A DNA stretch of 64,000 bases, from NCBI GenBank assembly GCA_964023275.1, contig OZ029927.1, positions 6,651,062-6,715,061 on the forward strand, in the 5' to 3' direction. The stretch comes from Norana najaformis. Lineage: Eukaryota; Annelida; Clitellata; Crassiclitellata; Hormogastridae. The notes beneath the pieces are model-generated. The model worked only from the letters and a program-made list of their open reading frames with translations. It did no database searches and had not been told where the DNA came from. Of the stretch, positions 46,267-57,644 are shown in pieces. The position numbers were made by a program, and so were the translations under genes. Numbering within the stretch: position 1 is the stretch's first letter; every line of letters starts with the position of its first letter.

Positions 46267-46418
46267 TGTTAAATGTTGGAAGAGCCAGGCGCGCATGATG
46301 TTCGTTGCCAGCTTCGGAAAGATTCCACGCTTCTTCTGGCGCTTGGCTGAACCATTTGCCTCCGAGTCCTCGTCCGCTGTCCCGTCTCCAGAACCAACGC
46401 TGTTGTCCAGACAATCAC
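46267..46418 (-). CDS. Meis: Meis exon: acidic linker and homeodomain helices 1-2
   Basis: 152 nt, entering in phase 1 and ending in phase 0. Acceptor ...GATGCACAG at 46419-46420, donor ACA/GTAGGT at 46266. It encodes 50 complete codons. First comes [12 protein letters not shown] and an acidic stretch (DEDSE), matching the GDGLDNSV...DDDD linker of vertebrate Meis. Then a basic patch (KRQKKRG) and the first part of the TALE homeodomain ([20 protein letters not shown]). The boundary after LFQHLT is, to my knowledge, the conserved intron position of Meis genes. A GGCGCTATATAAAT repeat-tail motif sits about 20 nt upstream of the acceptor at 46441-46455, inside the region that normally holds the pyrimidine tract. 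The preceding exon would have to end in phase 1. Confidence 0.94.
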
Positions 46419-46526
46419 CTGTGCATCAACAGAAAAGACACGGCGCTATATAAATAAGGTAAAAGGTAACAGCACATTTTTTGGATGTAAGTTTTACATC
46501 CGAATTTGTATCCTATACATTCATAT

Positions 46527-46716
46527 ACATACCTATATACATACATACATACATACATACATACATACATACATACATACATACATACATACATGCATAC
46601 ATATATACATACATACATACATACCTATAGACATACATACGTACATACATACGTACATACATACATACATACATACATACCTATATACATACGTATATAC
46701 ATACATACATATATAC
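46527..46716. repeat. CATA microsatellite
   Basis: About 190 bp of (CATA)n with CGTA and TATA interruptions. Gives Tyr/Ile/His and Met/Tyr/Val/Cys frames that are not genes. Confidence 0.95.
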
Positions 46717-47078
46717 TGTACAAAGGCAAGCTGTGTTGCAAAGGCGAATAGTTCTAGAGATGATTTGTTAAAGAGGCCAATTGTTCCAAAGTCATTTATA
46801 GGGTTCAACTGTCACCCCTGCATGGCAGGGACTTCGTTATCTGGGTTCTACGTGTGTGCGATACCTGCAAGTGACGCCCTTTCCATTCGTTCGAGCATTT
46901 CCTCTTAAACATGAATGAACTCTAACTCTTCTGATGAACTCTAACATCTTCGCTAACGACGACTGCCTTCGAGAATTACAAAGAATGCGCTACAGAAATG
47001 TTCAGTCATATTACTTTACTATATGTTAATTGTAACACGTATTAACACGTATAGGGGCTTTATAGACGCTCGCGGGTA

Positions 47079-47244
47079 GTTGAAGTTTCTGCATCTGGTG
47101 TAGTTTATATGTTCGTTATGTTCAACTGATGCATTCATCCGATGCACAAATATGACTCTTACATAAACACATAGAAAGCGTCACGCTCCATCGACTGCTG
47201 AACATAACGAACATATAAACTACACCAGATGCAGTAACTTCAAC
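47079..47244. repeat. Inverted repeat, 48-bp arms, 70-bp spacer
   Basis: Arms 47079-47126 and 47197-47244 are reverse complements at 46 of 48 positions (left arm starts GTTGAAGTTTCTGCATC). The spacer is not repetitive. Candidate terminal-inverted-repeat mini-element or RNA hairpin. Confidence 0.9.
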
Positions 47245-47404
47245 CATGCACGAGAATGAAATATAACGGCTCTACCACGATACATTTTGCAATAGCTGAA
47301 TGCAATGTGTAGCATGTACACATGCATGAATGTATCTATTGGTATAGGGCCTATGTCTGCATTCATGTATGTATGTGTATGTATTTATATATGTATTTAT
47401 ATAT

Positions 47405-47670
47405 ATTTATATCTCCTGTTTGTCCCTCGCATGCGTACCGCTGCAACCCAGTCCAGAAGCTTTGCCTACGTTGGTCCCACTTGCTGGAATCGTCTCCCTC
47501 GAGAATTGCGACTTGAGCTCCTTTCTCTCCCCCTCTCAGTGTTCCGCAGGCGCCTGAAGACTGTACTGTTCAACAGTGATTTTACTTTTTCGGGTCGGAA
47601 GCACCTCTGTTGAGTTTATCATCTAAGAGGGGCTTTGTAAATCTCAAATTACAATTACAATTACAATGTA
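47405..47670 (+). mobile_element. LINE family B 3' end, well preserved
   Basis: The plus frame ending at 47613 reads LFVPRMRTAATQSRSFAYVG, PTCWNRLPRELRLELLSLPL and FRRRLKTVLFNSDFTFSGRK before the stop. Then GAGGGGCTTTGTAAATCTC and an ATTACA tail. Its 5' end is truncated against a GTATTTATATATG microsatellite. Confidence 0.88.
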
Positions 47671-48189
47671 TGTATCTGAATATTTACAGAGCGCCTTTTT
47701 AAACCTGATAAGGGAGCTGATTGTGATTCGTTTCGCGCCAGGAACATAATGTCATGTGTTATAATTTGATCATTTATTGTGAAGTCACGTGTCGTGAAGT
47801 GGTCGATGTGATATGGAATGTAATGCAACGTGTGCTGCGACGTATTGTAACCAAACACTTACATTCGGATGAAAGGCAGAAGGGTGATGAACCGATGAAA
47901 TTGGACCCCCATGGGGGCCTCGCCCCAGAAGGGTATACCACGTCTAGTTACGAAACTGCAACTGTCAGATTCGGGACATCTGCCGGGGTCAGAGGTTACA
48001 AGGGGCGGAGTCGAGCGGAGGTTAGAGGTTAAGTGCTCTGCTGTTTCAACAGAATTGAACTGGGCGCTGCATTAATTAAGTTTTGGATTGTTGTTCCAGG
48101 GCTTAAGTGCCAAGAGGGCCGGGCCAAGTCGAATGGAAAACATTCTCCTAACACGTTGAAGAACGGAAACCATCGATAAATCATAGGTT

Positions 48190-48660
48190 CCTCCTCCTCC
48201 TCCTTCTCCGGTTTCTTCTCCTCCTCCTTCTCCGGTTTCTCCTCCTACTCCTTCTTCTGCTCGTTATCCTCCGGACTCTCTTCTTACTCTTTAGCATCCT
48301 ATTTCCTTATCCCACTTGCCCTCTTTATCTTCTTCTTTGTTCTCTCCATTTGCTTCCTCCTTCCTTTTCCTGCTCCTTTTCTATCTGGTCCAGATAAAAC
48401 GCGCATGATCTTAAAGGTTGCCTCTTCTGCTCGTTCCATTTTTATTCCTGCTTCTCTTCCTACTCCTCATGATCCTTCCTTCTATCCTTCTATCCTTCTA
48501 TTTCTTCTTCCTAATTCGTGTCTTCCTGCTCCTCTTCTTCTTCTTCCTGTTCCTCCTCCTATTACTATTCCGCTTCCTTTTCTTTCCCTCCTCCTCCTCC
48601 TCCTCCTCCTCCTCCTCCTCCTCGTCCTCCTCCTCCTCCTCGTCCTCCTCCTCCTTGCAT
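48190..48660. repeat. CTC/TTC pyrimidine tract
   Basis: CCTCCTCC and CTTCTTCT-rich for about 470 bp, purest (CTC)n at 48588-48655. Poly-Leu/Ser frames are artefacts. Confidence 0.9.
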
Positions 48661-48759
48661 CTGTAGTAATCCTATGCTGCCCAGCAGCGCGTTATAGGCC
48701 AGAGCGAAATATGATGAGCACAGAGGACCATTCACAAAACAACAATAAATGATTTAAGA

Positions 48760-49480
48760 AGCCAGAGCGCAACGTAATTCTTCCGGTTATCTGGTTATCT
48801 GGTTCGATTATCAGTTAGTCTTAAGTTATTTGTTAAGCTCTGATCTGTTCAATACAAGAATCGAAGCCAGTGCCTCCGTCCTCTGCGTCCCTATACTGCT
48901 TCATCTGCCCCTGTAGTTCATAATACACTGCGCTCCGTATACATGTAGCCTACAAGACGAAATCCCGGAATCTGCAAACGCTTCGGCGTCGACCAAGAAT
49001 CAATATTTGAGTTGGCCGACGATAAATCACGGTAAAATGCTGGTGCACAAATGACTCTTTAGTTACCCGCAATTGCTATCGATATCGAGCTGCGTTCGCT
49101 GTGTGCTCCGGTTCCTGATCGGATCAAACAGTCGGAGTTAGCGCGGTCAACGCTCGCCACGTTCGGCCGCCGGGCGCTGCGCACAGATCCAAAAGAGATG
49201 GCCCCCAAATGGATTGCGATATTGAACAGCGCTGGCTGAACCGGTCGGAGGAAGGCCCACCCCCTGTTGGCCCTACGCGGCCGCCTCTCCCCAGTTCAAA
49301 GGAACTGATTCGCATTTCATGACGACCGACAGAAAATGCGCAGAACTGTCCACTAGTACTTACTTACTCGCGTCCTCCGGCACGTACGGCTTAAAGGCAG
49401 GCGCAAGGTCACTGACCTCTTGCAGTTCGATGGTTTCACTGGCCAGGAATTTATGACAGGCGACTCTTCATCGATGTATG
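48760..49480. other. Unassigned, GC-rich centre
   Basis: 49080-49340 is GC- and CpG-rich and open in two minus frames; no known domain. A minus frame near 49455-49372 (SETIELQEVSDLAPAFKPYV) ends beside GAGTAAGTAAG, a donor-like site, but it begins at a stop and matches no Meis exon. No gene assigned. Confidence 0.3.
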
Positions 49481-49779
49481 TATCGAGACACTTAATATAG
49501 CGCCTTTAGAGTATCTCATAAAAGCGCTGCAGCACCTCGCAAAAAGAAAAACTGTGTATATGCAGTTCATATATAACGAGGTCTCTTGGGTGCTGTGAAA
49601 CGCGCATGATCTTAATGGTTGATTAAGCTCACGGTGACCAGGTCGTTGAGGTGCTCAAGATGATAGGAAATGGTCATTCCAGTTCACGATATGTGAAGTG
49701 GCTATGTCTGTGCCTGCATGGAACAGCCTTCCTTTGTCTATTCAGCCTTCAGAAGACCGACAACGTTGACGCTGCAAAC

Positions 49780-50220
49780 CTTTGCTAATGGGCTCATTTC
49801 GTTTCTAATGTTAATTATCTATGGGTACCACAAGGTTCTGTATTAGGCCCTAAACTGGTCAGAATATATGTAAATGATATTTCTAACGCTTCTTCATTGC
49901 CTCATTTCGTCATGTTTGCTGATGGTAGTAATGTGTTCTTGACGGATAAATACGTTGTAGTGTTAGCTAATAGAAGTGTTAGTGTCGAAATAAAACTGAT
50001 AGTAGCATGGTTTAGAGCCAACAAACTGTCGTTAAAACTAATGAAGACGAATTTCATATTGTTTCGTTCACAGAAAAATATTCCAACTTGTAGTGTGAAC
50101 AGTAGAACTGATAATGAAAGTATAATTCAGATATCTTGATAATGAAAGTATAATTCAGATATCTTCCTCGAAATTTTTAGGAGTTGACAAGAACTGACTA
50201 AAACATAGGCCTACAGAGAA
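49780..50220 (+). mobile_element. LINE reverse transcriptase core fragment
   Basis: Plus frames read WVPQGSVLGPKLVRIYVNDI, SLPHFVMFADGSNVF, ANKLSLKLMKTNFILFRSQ and SSKFLGVDKN. These are reverse transcriptase blocks 4-7 of a Jockey/CR1-type non-LTR element. The catalytic FADD-type motif reads FADG, so the second Asp is lost. 5' and 3' ends are missing. Confidence 0.85.
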
Positions 50221-50339
50221 AGTGATAAGGAAGTCAAGAGGAAATGTAGAAACGGAGAGAACAGCTGAAGCAGAGGAGACAAAAAGAGGAGATTATAAAA
50301 TTTTGTTTCTTGCAGTGAAGGAATTTTCATGAAACACAA

Positions 50340-50560
50340 GAATACAGACCCTCCCCATTAAAAGATCGATGGACAAATTAAAAACTCGATCAGGCACTGG
50401 AGAGAGCATTTGAAGAGTATACTAAATTGTGTGGTACCAACAACACAACTCAGAGGAAGGGATTGGGAAGAGGAAGTTTAAGACTTGAAATCAGATATAA
50501 GAGCCTATTTAGTGAAGAAGAGATACGAAAGGCAATCAAGAGTCCGAATAAATAAGACGT
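50340..50560 (+). mobile_element. Possible LINE fragment, pre-polymerase region
   Basis: Broken plus frames give RHWREHLKSILNCVVPTTQL and WEEEV*DLKSDIR, resembling the W.EHF..LLN segment before the reverse transcriptase in RTE/L1-type elements. Short and uncertain. Confidence 0.35.
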
Positions 50561-51735
50561 CTACCGAACTTGCTGTCCAACTAAATTTGACTTTACCCGA
50601 AATCTTGAAAAGTTCGTTTCTGCTCGCTGCTTGCAGCACGCCCTTTCCAGCTCTGGCACAGCTCAGAAATTGCCGCTGCTAGGAGGCGTTCCAGACGGTT
50701 CTGTACTGGGCCCTCTCCTGTTCACATTGTACACGATTACCCTCGATTCACTACTTACTGATAGCTGTGTTGACTATCACGTATATGCTGATGCAACCCA
50801 GCTAGTCCTCTCGTTTGACTGTTGCACATCTAACCCTGCTCTCCAACTATTCAGTTTTTGGTAATGTTCAGTCTTGGACAGGTAGTAATAAACCTCTTCT
50901 GAATCCTTTCAAAAGTAAATTCCGTCTTGTAGACAAAGCCCAGTAACTACATAAATTTGATTGTCTTGCGTCTATTTAGTCGGGCGGCTTGCTTGTCAAT
51001 CGTAATGATGCGGTTTAGGCATTATCTCTGACTCCGTTATGTCATTTTCTAATAATGATCGACTCAAATTCATATACCTGTTATTCGTAGAATCAGATCT
51101 CATTTGCCTCATACTGTCTTGGTCCCACTAGCTAATGCATTGGTTTGACTACTGTAACTCACTTTTGTTGGGATCACAAAGAGAGATCTGCACAAACTAC
51201 AAATGGTTCAAAGCTCTCTGGCCAGGGTAACAAAAACCCATAGGTATCAGCATATTACACCAACGTTGCATTCATTACGCTGGTTGCCCAGCGAGCAAAG
51301 AATCCGGTTTTAAATCTGTCTTGTAGTTCACAAAGTACTACGTTGAAATCAGTCGACCTATGTCTGTTCCATGCTCAACCGTCATACCAACAACTATTGC
51401 ACCTGATAAATGGACACTATGACTCGTGTTCTGCCTCTTACCAGAACAGTGTTGGGTTCTAGAGCGTTCTCGGTTGGCGGTCCATGCCTTGGAATTCGTT
51501 GCCAGGTTCGATTCATTCTGTCAGTTCTCTGATGGTATTCAGGTCTAAACTAAGACTCATCTGTTTCAGCTTGCCTAACCACCATAGCCTGGCTTCTGGT
51601 GTCTCTGACCTATCGGAATTCAACTTGGCTTCCAACGGTTTGTGTTATTGATTACGATTTAACTTGAAGCAACCATCGGCTGATGCCTTGGATATTATGA
51701 TAACGGCGCTATAGAAGTCATTAGGTAAGATTGGA
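50560..51735 (+). mobile_element. LINE family A, reverse transcriptase to 3' end
   Basis: The longest family A copy. Blocks in order, across frameshifts: GVPDGSVLGPLLFTLYTITL, VDYHVYADATQLVLSFD, LGIISDSVMSFSNNDRLKF, HWFDYCNSLLLGS, the HITP..LHWLP region, and LEFVARFDSFCQFSDGIQV. The 3' end is ACCATCGGCTGATGCCTTGG, GATAACGGCGCTATAGAAG and TCATTAGG. The catalytic YADD reads YADA and the conserved VPQGS reads VPDGS, so it is dead. Confidence 0.85.
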
Positions 51736-51739
51736 ATTC

Positions 51740-52200
51740 AAGTCAAAAGCGTGGGTAGCTGGAAAGAAGGAATTTTCGAATATTTGCGAAATGAGGTAAG
51801 AGAAGAGAAGGGTCCGGCAAGGCCAGTGTTAGTGTTATTGAAGTCCACAGATGAAGACGGGAAAGGCCACGAAATGCACAAATCTTGTTTCATAAGTTGG
51901 GACAAACATCTGACCAGAGAGAGCTGATCTCAGGTTTGTCCAGGTGCATCAAGTGCGAGTAGAATGCAAAAGTCGGCAAGGCAGCTCGTTTGCCTCAAAG
52001 GACTTCTCTGGAAGTGATTTCCTTCGTCCGCGAGGCTCCATGGCTTAATCCTCCAGCTGCAAGACCAAGCAGTGTCTTGTGCACGTGGACAGCAACTTTA
52101 AACTGGACACGAGCTGGAACAGGTTACCAGAGTCACTTGGAAGACCAATGACGACGTCGTTATTGAGATGGCGCTAAGATGGGTGACTTGGAGGAAGCCG
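51740..52200. other. Unassigned sequence
   Basis: No gene or repeat family recognised, except that AGTGATTTCCTTCGTCCGCG then AGGCTCCATGGCTTAAT (about 52012-52050) recurs near 53300-53340. Confidence 0.35.
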
Positions 52201-52209
52201 AAGAAGAAG

Positions 52210-52323
<114 letters not shown>

Positions 52324-53351
52324 GTCTTGAAATTGATAAGGATGACAAGCGAGGCTTAAATTTGCAATAGTTTGGACATGCAAGGGCGATATCGGGTGGC
52401 AATATGCACGAGATATCTAAAAGTGTGCCTTCATGACGCTTTATAAAAATGTCCAGATTCAGTAAAATTTCAAGTGTCTGCTATAACACGCTCACGAGAC
52501 AACAAGACCACATCGTTACATTTTGGATCAACGTATCTGACTGCATTTTATCAGAATCCGTGATATAATAATTATTCGTCTTATAAAGATGTTCTCGTGT
52601 AGAGGAAAACGCAGACAATTCTGGCACAATAATAATAGACAGATACACGAAGACAGACGCAGAGACACAGCTTAATACTGAGTCCATGCGTCATTTCGTC
52701 CGTCCTCCCATCAGTTCGTCTGCGTCTGTTCCATTTGCTTAATGCCACATGTCCATCAGGCGGCGCAGAGTAAGCAAGTGATAGACAGGTTGAATTAAGG
52801 CTATCTCGGTGTCTATCAGAATATCAGAGAAAATAAGTTGAGACGCGCGTTTAAATCAACTTCAGCCATGACAGGCATCGGTCGCCCTATAATAATATTA
52901 TTATGATTCGGTTCCTATAAATATCTGGGTTTTAATCATAGACCTCTCTTTAAGTGAGTTTCATTGTGTCTGTAGTGGATTCGCATTGTCTGTGTGGGTC
53001 TGTCTATATGTAAGCCTTTGTCTGTTTGGATCTATCTGGAAGGAGTCCACGTAATATGCGTGTAGATGTCTAAACAAATCTTTCAATTTATCTGTGTCGT
53101 TCGCTCTAGATGCGAGTCTCAGAGTCTGTGTGGGTTTCTATCGGAGTTAGTCACATTGTGTGTGTTAGTCTGTCTAAAAGTTAGTCCCATTGTCAGTATG
53201 AGTCGATCTATACGTGAGTCTCTAGTCTGTTTGTCTCCTTCGGTCACTCTCAAAGCGTGTCTCATTCTCTGCATGGATTTGCCTCACTAGGCTTCTCTGG
53301 AAGTCAGTTCCTTTGTCCGCGAGGCTCACTGGCTTAATTGTCCAGCTGTTC

Positions 53352-53560
53352 AACGGACGGACGGACGGACGGACGGACGGACGGACGGACGGACGGACGG
53401 ACGGACGGACGGACGGACGGACGGACGGACGGACGGACGGACGGACGGACGGACGGACGGACGGACGGACGGACGGACGGACGGACGGACAACGGACGGA
53501 CGGACGGACAAACGGACGGACGGACGGACGGACAAACGGACGGACGGACGGACGGACGGC
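53352..53560. repeat. GACG tetranucleotide array, about 50 units
   Basis: (GGAC)n, nearly pure to 53490, then with AACGG and CAAACGG interruptions. Open in all frames (RTDG, PSVR repeats). Confidence 0.95.
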
Positions 53561-53904
53561 CTCTTCTTGACCGTCGCATCCCTGACTGTAGACGGTCGGT
53601 TGACTACAACAGAGGAATGAGCCGAAGAGTGTCGACCGATTTTCACTGCTTCTATGCACCTCCTAATGGTTTCATTCGGCTGCATTAACCTTAAGCAGGA
53701 CGATCACATAAATCATTTCGTTCCCATCACTAAACAGATTCTGCTCGCCATCCAAGTTTCAGACGCCTGACCGAAACAGCTGATGGAAAATATTGCCTTT
53801 AAAACTTCCTCTGCAGCGCTTAAGCACATCTCGACACCCGCGACAACCGACAGAACTAAGAGTAATAGTCCAGGCAGAAAGCAAAACAGCAACAGACAGT
53901 CTGT

Positions 53905-54235
53905 CTGTGTCTGTGTCTGTCTGTCACAGACAGACAGACAGATATACCAAGCGGCAGACCGACCCACAGTGGCAGAAAGACGGAAAAGCAGACAGGCATA
54001 CAGGAAGAACCACAGAGAGACAGACAGACTCACAGACTGACAGGTAGAAAGAATCACAGAATACATGCAGACAGACAGACAGACAGATAGACAGACAGAC
54101 AGATAGACAGACAGACAGACATTCAGACAGACAGGCGGACGGACGGACAGACAGATAGACAGACAGACAGATAGACAGACAGACAGACAGACAGACATTC
54201 AGACAGACAGGCGGACGGACGGACAGACAGACAGA
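53905..54235. repeat. ACAG tetranucleotide arrays
   Basis: (GTCT)n meeting (ACAG)n at 53900-53940, then duplicated blocks of ACAGACAGATAG and CATTCAGACAGACAGGCGG. Confidence 0.95.
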
Positions 54236-54825
54236 CTGGCATGCAGACAGAAATGACCACATTCTGACTGACAGACAAAGATACAGAAGGACAATGGTAG
54301 AGAAATACAGGAACAGAGGCAGAGAATTAAGGATCTCGAGGGTAAAGAGGGGAAAGTAATTGAATGACCTTTGAACCCTGACTAGCAACCGAACCTGACT
54401 CATCAGTTTTATCTCGATGACCTTATGCGAATAAGATTGCTCTTAATTAACTGTCTAGCTATTTCTGTAATTCCTGTTTCGTCCAACTACCTTCTCTCTG
54501 TGACCCAAAAGAATAACAGCAGCGTTTGAAAAGCGTTGGTATTTTGCAAAAATAGATTCCTTAGAATCTTAGATGCGCTGACTATAATATCTATATTACC
54601 GATATGTGCCAGTACTAAATTGGCCAGGCCTACTTATGACTTAGGAACAGTGAAACCGGAATGTATCACGCGGTTACAAATAGTCCTGTGCATGTATGCA
54701 CATTACCTCGAAAATTTCCAAAGCGCTGTTGATAAAAGCTAAGCGCAGGACACCATCTTATTCACAAGCGTTGCCTCAAGCCAAGAGGGGTTGTCCAGAG
54801 ATATCGTATGATCCGTTTTCCAAAA

Positions 54826-54829
54826 GATC

Positions 54830-54872
<43 letters not shown>

Positions 54873-54899
54873 GAGAGACAGAGAGAGACAGAGAGAGAC

Positions 54900-54990
<91 letters not shown>
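54826..54990. repeat. GA microsatellite with ACAG interruptions
   Basis: (GA)n, pure from 54906 to 54989; earlier part has GACAGACA and GAGACAGA units. Confidence 0.95.
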
Positions 54991-54996
<6 letters not shown>

Positions 54997-55319
54997 TGTT
55001 ATTATGGGTAAGATGATGTTTGATGATGTTATCTGACTGAACTCTGAAAAACATTTCAACTGCTACCGTACATGCATTGCACGCTAAGGGGCGGAACAAA
55101 TTTAGTATAGGGCCTAACACTGTTATTCGTTGTATAGGCCTACAATGGGTCTATGCATTGGAATTGGTGACTGTTATTGGAACCAAGTTAGTTTTCTTCC
55201 GAGTTTTCCTTATGACGCCTAAGTCAGGTTAGGCATAGTTCATCATCTGCAATAAAAATAGTCATGTTCGATAGACTATCTTCAGTACCCGTTTGACAAG
55301 AAGCCTCTGTGTGAAGACC

Positions 55320-55490
55320 CTGGTTCGCCACCCGATCGTGGGTTATTTCAGAGATTTGAATCTCGGGCTAGCATGGTCCGTGCAAGGGGACCGTAAATGG
55401 CGTGGGACCATTCAAACGGGCATCGGTGGTGAAGGATCTCACCCGGTAAATTCATTGAAAAAATGAGCTTGGTCTAGACAACACGATCGC
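55320..55490 (+). repeat. Dispersed repeat shared with 5.2 kb
   Basis: Second copy of the CCATTCAAACGGGCATCGGT...GGTGAAGGATCTCACCCGGT block. Upstream CCTGGTTCGCCACCCGATCG is weakly B-box-like, so a SINE origin is possible. Confidence 0.55.
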
Positions 55491-55659
55491 TATAGAAAAC
55501 CATGCGCATTTTCATTTCACTTCAGTTCAGTTCAAAATCGCCGCAAAAGCACTGCTTTGCTAGACCGAGCATTGGGATATAGGCCTTCTCAGTCAATAAA
55601 CGAGCTAACTGCACGTGACCAATCATTCGAATGAGCTAGCGAATGATCGACATATAGGA

Positions 55660-55770
55660 CGGAATGAATGAATGAAGGAAGGAAGGAAGGAAGGACGGAA
55701 GGACGGACGGAAGGACGGAAGGACGGATAAGTGGACGGATAGATGGACGAACGGACGAGCGAACGGAAAG
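55660..55770. repeat. GAAG/GGAC tetranucleotide patch
   Basis: AATGAATGAAGGAAGGAAGG passing into GGACGGAAGGACGG and GGACGGATAGATGG. Confidence 0.9.
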
Positions 55771-55989
55771 AGGGACAGACGAAAGCGTGGATGAAGGGTG
55801 GTGGTGAGGCAAGTGGAGCAGGAGATGAGTTGGTGCTGGTGTCGCTCATTGACTGTGTGTTGTGACAAAGGATCAGCCAACGACGGACGACCAGAGGATT
55901 CTAATCACTCGTCAATATTTTGTCGGCGGGACTTGGGAAAAGAGTTAGTGTTTTTTCAGCCAAATAAATTTGCATCAGAATCGGTCGTC

Positions 55990-56755
55990 GTCCGTTGATT
56001 TCATTCTGTTTTTCTGGCGACAGTTATAAATGTTTTCCTTTAAGCCCAGCCCGGCCAACTTGATCAATATTTTGCAAATGACGAATATTGCAAATGGCGG
56101 CCCTATTGTCCTTGCTTAGATTAGAATAGCATTCAGCGCCGAACAAAAATTATAATTCGGGTCGGTCCTACGTAGAACAATATGGCTATCTGAAATTAAG
56201 GCTTTGTAATTAAGTCAAAGCTTTGGCTTTTATTATGTTTATTTAAGGAAAGACACGCACGAAGGCGATCGATAGTTTATAACAGTCGCTTATCCACTAC
56301 TTACAGAACCAGGCGTCGGCACAAAGAAAATTGGAATTTTCGAAATGTCAACGTTTTTATGCTAACGTTCACTGATGTTTTGATTGTTCACTAAAAGGAC
56401 ATTAACTTGTTCCTTAAAAGCTCCCGAATACTACGAAACGTTTACTAATACCGGTTACTATCGACATTTACTATTAACAATAATGTAAACGCTGATCATG
56501 CACTGAGTCCACACATGGGCTGAATGACTTTACTAATCCACGCACACATGCGCCAAGAATTCTGAAGTAGGCGCCTATGCTCACAAACGCCTCAGACTTT
56601 CATCTTACTATTCTTTACTAAATGTTTCCTTTGCAGCCGACAAATGAAACGGTGTAGGCCTATTGTTCCTTTGAACCCTGATTTTTACGTTGAAGGGAAG
56701 AAACAATAGCTTAGAAAAATGCAGAAGAGATAGCACGAGGCAGGAGGCAGATTTG
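55990..56755. other. Unassigned AT-rich sequence
   Basis: No gene or repeat family recognised. A LINE A-type ACCATCGATTGACGCC block follows at 56764. Confidence 0.4.
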
Positions 56756-56849
56756 CCTGAAGCGACCATCGATTGACGCCTTGAGTATTTCCAGATTACA
56801 CTAAACTAGACTATACAACAGACTGTGCAAACTATAGACTATACTACAC

Positions 56850-57292
56850 TAGACAGGACCGGACCAGACCAGACGAGGTCAGACCAGACCAGACTAGACG
56901 AGGTCAGACCAGACCAAACCAGACGAGGTCAGACCAGACGAGGTCAGACCAGACCAGACGAGGTCAGACCAGACCAAACCAGACGAGGTCAGACCAGACC
57001 AAACCAAGCCAGACGAGGTCAGACCACACCAGACGAGGTCAGACCAACCAGACCAGACCAGACGAGGTCAGACCAGACCAGACGAGGTCAGACCAGACCA
57101 AACCAGACCAGACGAGGTCAGACCAGACCAGACGAGGTCAGACCAGACCAGACGAGGTCAGACCAACCAGACCAGACGAGGTCAGACCAAACAAGACCAG
57201 ATCAGACCATACGAGGTCAGGCCAGACTAGACCAAACCAGACGAGGTCAGACCAGACCAGACCAGAAGAGGTCAGACCAGGCTTGACCCGAT
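56850..57292. repeat. ACCAG-based minisatellite
   Basis: About 440 bp built from 5-bp ACCAG units in higher-order units ending in ACGAGGTCAG. A 153-codon plus frame of Arg/Gln/Thr/Pro/Asp repeats is an artefact. Confidence 0.95.
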
Positions 57293-57622
57293 AACTTGAG
57301 AGATGATATTTTATTTTTTATCTAACCTGGGTCGCTGTTATGGTCGCAGTTGCTGTGTGAGTTTGGGTTGGACTGACTCTGAGGGCCAGGGGTGTCAGCG
57401 GCCGATCGACTGGACTGAGTGTCGTCCTGTTGGTGGTAACCAGACAGACCATCGGATGACGACAGCAGTCTCTGCGCAGCACAAAAGCAGACGACGATGA
57501 CGACATCGCAATTAAGACATCTTCATCGAACAGCACAAGATCAGGATTTTCAACATCGATACAGGTAGACAGACATTCGTAGGCTCGCATTTATGTGTAG
57601 CCTAATCGCAATAGAGACTTAC

Positions 57623-57644
57623 CTGGCGCCGAGATTTTAACCAT
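57623..57644 (-). CDS. Possible alternative first coding exon (MVKISAP-G)
   Basis: A minus-strand ATG at 57644 in a good initiation context (AACATGG) opens seven codons, MVKISAP, and ends one base into the next codon at a perfect donor, CAG/GTAAGT (57622-57617). Phase 1 matches the acceptor of the homeodomain exon at 46418. Stops in all frames just upstream rule out an internal coding exon here. A CCAAT box lies on the minus strand near 57834-57844. If real, it would start a short Meis lacking the N-terminal PBC-binding domain. It could equally be a chance donor or belong to another transcript. Confidence 0.25.

Larger units (their letters stand above)
20401..46418 (-). other. Meis: Meis/homothorax-type TALE homeobox gene, 3' half
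   Basis: Five minus-strand exons plus one optional microexon join in phase: 46418-46267, 45395-45319, 29368-29310, 27595-27524, (24055-24023), 20672-20401. The product is a TALE-class transcription factor. By family knowledge it binds TGACAG-type sites in the nucleus and works with PBC partners (Pbx/Extradenticle) and Hox proteins in axial and limb/eye patterning. The sequence shows the homeodomain ([17 protein letters not shown] loop, WFINARRR), the downstream QPMIDQSNRAG, a YSPD...MDSQQMM segment and a C-terminus ending QDIHAR, all in the order expected for Meis. Splice sites are AG acceptors and GT donors except one GC donor. The N-terminal Meis (PBC-binding) domain is missing from the window; its exons should lie above 46419, probably beyond 64000. 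Introns are 871 bp, 15,950 bp, 1,714 bp and 6,851 bp (the last when the microexon is skipped). Confidence 0.93.

Noticed and set aside
46875-46930. Donor-like site CTTGCAG/GTATCG preceded by EEMLERMERASLAG
   Set aside because: Frame opens only 14 codons after a stop, no acceptor, no similarity to Meis.
49124-49315. Possible Meis upstream exon in the GC-rich patch
   Set aside because: Neither frame resembles the known Meis linker or Meis domain; no matching acceptor and donor in phase.
53338-53688. RTDG and PSVR repeat proteins over the GACG array
   Set aside because: Open in all frames because the 4-bp unit has no stop; no start, splice or domain context.
56825-57286. 153-codon RPDQTRRGQT-type frame
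   Set aside because: Translation of the ACCAG minisatellite.
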